From an uncultured Porphyromonas sp. (GTDB taxonomy: Bacteria > Bacteroidota > Bacteroidia > Bacteroidales > Porphyromonadaceae): a stretch of 9,598 nucleotides of DNA. Where the stretch lies: positions 1 through 9,598 of the forward strand of contig CAMIEW010000013.1 of assembly GCA_946222055.1 (NCBI GenBank), written 5' to 3'. Both the position numbers and the translations under genes were made by a program. Below are positions 8,624 through 9,598 of the stretch, one piece after another (the first letter of the stretch is position 1; the number at the start of each line of letters is the position of its first letter). The notes beneath the pieces were generated by a model. It saw only the letters and a list, made by a program, of their open reading frames with translations. It was not told where the DNA came from and did not search any database.

Positions 8624-9095
8624 GAGTCACCTCTTCGACTCTCCGATAGGTCCGGTGCAGGTGCTCATGGATCCGGTCACACTGGACCTATGGTCCTGTC
8701 TCCCCACACCAGGCACTCTCCACGAGGAGACGCCCCTCTATGACGATCTGCAGGATGCCCTGTCGCACTGCACCCCGCTACCAAGCAGATACACGCTCCA
8801 CCAGGAGAGTCCCGAGTGGGCGCCACACTTCTGGAGCATGCTCCAGCGGATCCGACGGGGAGAGACGGTGACCTACGGCGAGCTCTGTAGGCTCAATGCT
8901 CTACCCTATAGTTATGCCCGAGCAGTGGGGCGACTCCTGTCGCAGAATAGGTACATGATTCTCCTCCCCTGTCATCGGGTGGTGCCGGTGGATCGCTCCA
9001 TCGGCGGCTACCGATGGGGCGTGGAGCAGAAGAGGAGACTGCTGGACTACGAGAGAGGTATGAGCCTCCACGATGATGCAGGACGACGGACGTAA
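8589..9095 (+). CDS. ogt: O6-alkylguanine-DNA alkyltransferase (Ogt/MGMT type), start uncertain
   Basis: This suicide repair protein moves the alkyl group from O6-alkylguanine in DNA to its own cysteine. The active site LLPCHRVV (nucleophile Cys128, counted from the TTG start) is preceded by the DNA-binding TYGELC Tyr, the ARAVG arginine finger (Arg111) and QN of the Asn hinge, and followed by GGYRWGVEQKRRLLDYE with the closing Glu. The N-terminal SPIG strand (near 8640) belongs to the fold, so the start must be upstream of it. That excludes GTG 8655, GTG 8661 and ATG 8667. In-frame candidates are TTG 8589 (35-base overlap with the Dabb gene), ATG 8553 (71-base overlap) and the rare ATT 8610. 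None has a good ribosome site; TTG 8589 is chosen as the compromise. The frame continues open to ATG 8463, but that part is Dabb shadow. There is no Ada-type regulatory domain. Confidence 0.88.
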   Translation: MSPEPASITRSESHLFDSPIGPVQVLMDPVTLDLWSCLPTPGTLHEETPLYDDLQDALSHCTPLPSRYTLHQESPEWAPHFWSMLQRIRRGETVTYGELCRLNALPYSYARAVGRLLSQNRYMILLPCHRVVPVDRSIGGYRWGVEQKRRLLDYERGMSLHDDAGRRT

Positions 9096-9492
9096 GATCG
9101 ATGGCCATGCGGTGGAGCTGATGTGCGCCGACCTGATGCGGCAAAAGGGCTACACCATCATCGCACAGAACTATCAGTCCGGTCATCTGGAGCTGGACCT
9201 GATCGTCATGGATGGCTCCACTCTCTGCTTCATAGAGGTAAAGGCAAGAAGTAACCTCGGAGCCCTTAGGGACCTTGAGTCGCTCATCCCTCCGAAGAAG
9301 CAGCTCAATATCCTCCAGGCAGCTAAGGCCTTCCTCTGCGACAAGAATGGCGGTAGAGGCCTGACCTACAGGGATATCCGATTTGATTACCTTCTGATCT
9401 ACTTCCCTACCGACGGGAGAGAGGCGGGCTACAAGATACTCCGCAACGCCATCTACGACATGCCGGAGGGGTACGAGGAGTTCCGTCTTTAG
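9073..9492 (+). CDS. yraN: YraN/UPF0102 family protein with nuclease-like fold
   Basis: A 139-residue protein of the YraN (UPF0102) family, which has a restriction-endonuclease-like PD-(D/E)XK fold related to Holliday-junction resolvases; a catalytic activity has not been generally established for the family. The visible core is Glu15 in the first helix, QNYQSGHLELDLIVMD with Asp42, then LCFIEVKARS with Glu55 and Lys57, followed by the helix with PPKKQLNI. All putative metal-binding residues are present. Family members usually have GEIDLI where this one has LELDLI. It overlaps the alkyltransferase by 23 bases, suggesting coupled translation. ATG 9073 or the adjacent ATG 9076 could be used. 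It is the last gene of the apparent serB operon. A role in DNA handling fits the alkyltransferase neighbour but is only an inference. Confidence 0.93.
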   Translation: MMQDDGRKIDGHAVELMCADLMRQKGYTIIAQNYQSGHLELDLIVMDGSTLCFIEVKARSNLGALRDLESLIPPKKQLNILQAAKAFLCDKNGGRGLTYRDIRFDYLLIYFPTDGREAGYKILRNAIYDMPEGYEEFRL

Positions 9493-9518
9493 CCCAAGTC
9501 CTGGTCGTAAGGCGACAC

Positions 9519-9546
9519 AAAAAACCACATACCGGATCCATGTGGT
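9519..9546 (-). terminator. Rho-independent terminator for a minus-strand gene from the right
   Basis: ACCACAT (9524-9530) and ATGTGGT (9540-9546) form a 7-bp stem around a 9-base loop. On the + strand no T tract follows. On the minus strand the stem runs straight into six T residues (complement of 9519-9524), the normal layout of an intrinsic terminator, with the last T tract base also at the foot of the stem. This implies a convergent gene beyond the right edge. A weaker outer pairing (GGCG at 9511-9514 with CGCC at 9549-9552) could let it also slow + strand transcription leaving yraN. Confidence 0.7.
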
Positions 9547-9555
9547 GACGCCCCG

Positions 9556-9598
9556 AAACTACTATCGGTATTAGTCAAAACTATTACCGGTATTAGAT
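9556..9598. repeat. Two 22-bp-period near-palindromic repeats at window edge
   Basis: AAACTA starts at 9556 and again at 9578. Over the 19 bases from each start, the copies differ at only two positions, and both end in CGGTATTAG. The second copy holds a near-perfect 16-base dyad (CTATTACCGGTATTAG, 9581-9596, one mismatched pair); the first holds a weaker version at 9559-9574. They are noticeably richer in A/T than the coding sequence. The window ends inside the second unit, so the copy number is unknown. Confidence 0.7.

Noticed and set aside
8893..9528. 211-codon open frame on the minus strand opposite the alkyltransferase and yraN
   Set aside because: Both + strand genes carry clear family motifs, and the minus frame would start inside the minus-strand terminator hairpin.
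9556..9598. CRISPR array
   Set aside because: The repeats are directly adjacent with 3 bases between the matched blocks and no spacers, and no cas genes are present.

Overview
The window looks like ordinary core chromosome from a member of Bacteroidales, most likely Porphyromonas or a close relative. Four things point there: the order infB, CvpA-family gene, sufB, sufC, sufD (an arrangement I recall from Porphyromonas gingivalis, not checked here); a phosphoserine phosphatase of the two-ACT-domain type; a promoter element matching the Bacteroidetes -7 consensus TAnnTTTG; and the rarity of strong Shine-Dalgarno sequences. Base composition is fairly GC-rich (high fifties per cent, judged by eye), which would fit a high-GC Porphyromonas better than P. 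gingivalis itself. Genus is an inference. All seven complete genes and the one truncated gene lie on the + strand.

Region 1 (1-2821) is infB, translation initiation factor IF-2, cut at its 5' end by the window edge. It has a long disordered Lys/Pro/Glu-rich N-terminal linker. A CvpA-family membrane protein follows (2854-3342), then a 51-base spacer with competing inverted repeats and a T tract.

Region 2 (3394-6865) is sufBCD, which encodes the SufBC2D scaffold that assembles Fe-S clusters. The key scaffold residues are present. No cysteine desulfurase (SufS) or sulfur-transfer partner (SufE/SufU) lies in the window, so sulfur must be delivered by proteins encoded elsewhere. A textbook rho-independent terminator (6884-6926) closes the unit.

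Region 3 (7067-9492) follows a 201-base intergenic stretch holding that terminator and a TATCTTTG promoter element. It is a tightly packed apparent operon: serB (last step of serine synthesis), a Dabb-domain small protein, an O6-alkylguanine-DNA alkyltransferase (Ogt/MGMT type) and a YraN/UPF0102 nuclease-fold protein. The genes are separated by 3 bases or overlap, so they are probably cotranscribed. The alkyltransferase has no conventional ATG in a convenient place and overlaps both neighbours.

The last 106 bases hold a hairpin that reads as a terminator for a minus-strand gene entering from the right. Next to it are two near-identical 22-bp-period repeats, each close to a palindrome, which run to the window edge. 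I see no CRISPR, tRNA, rRNA, insertion sequence, phage or defence system, and no convincing new system. The items most worth a second look are the edge repeats, the sufB leader and the alkyltransferase start.
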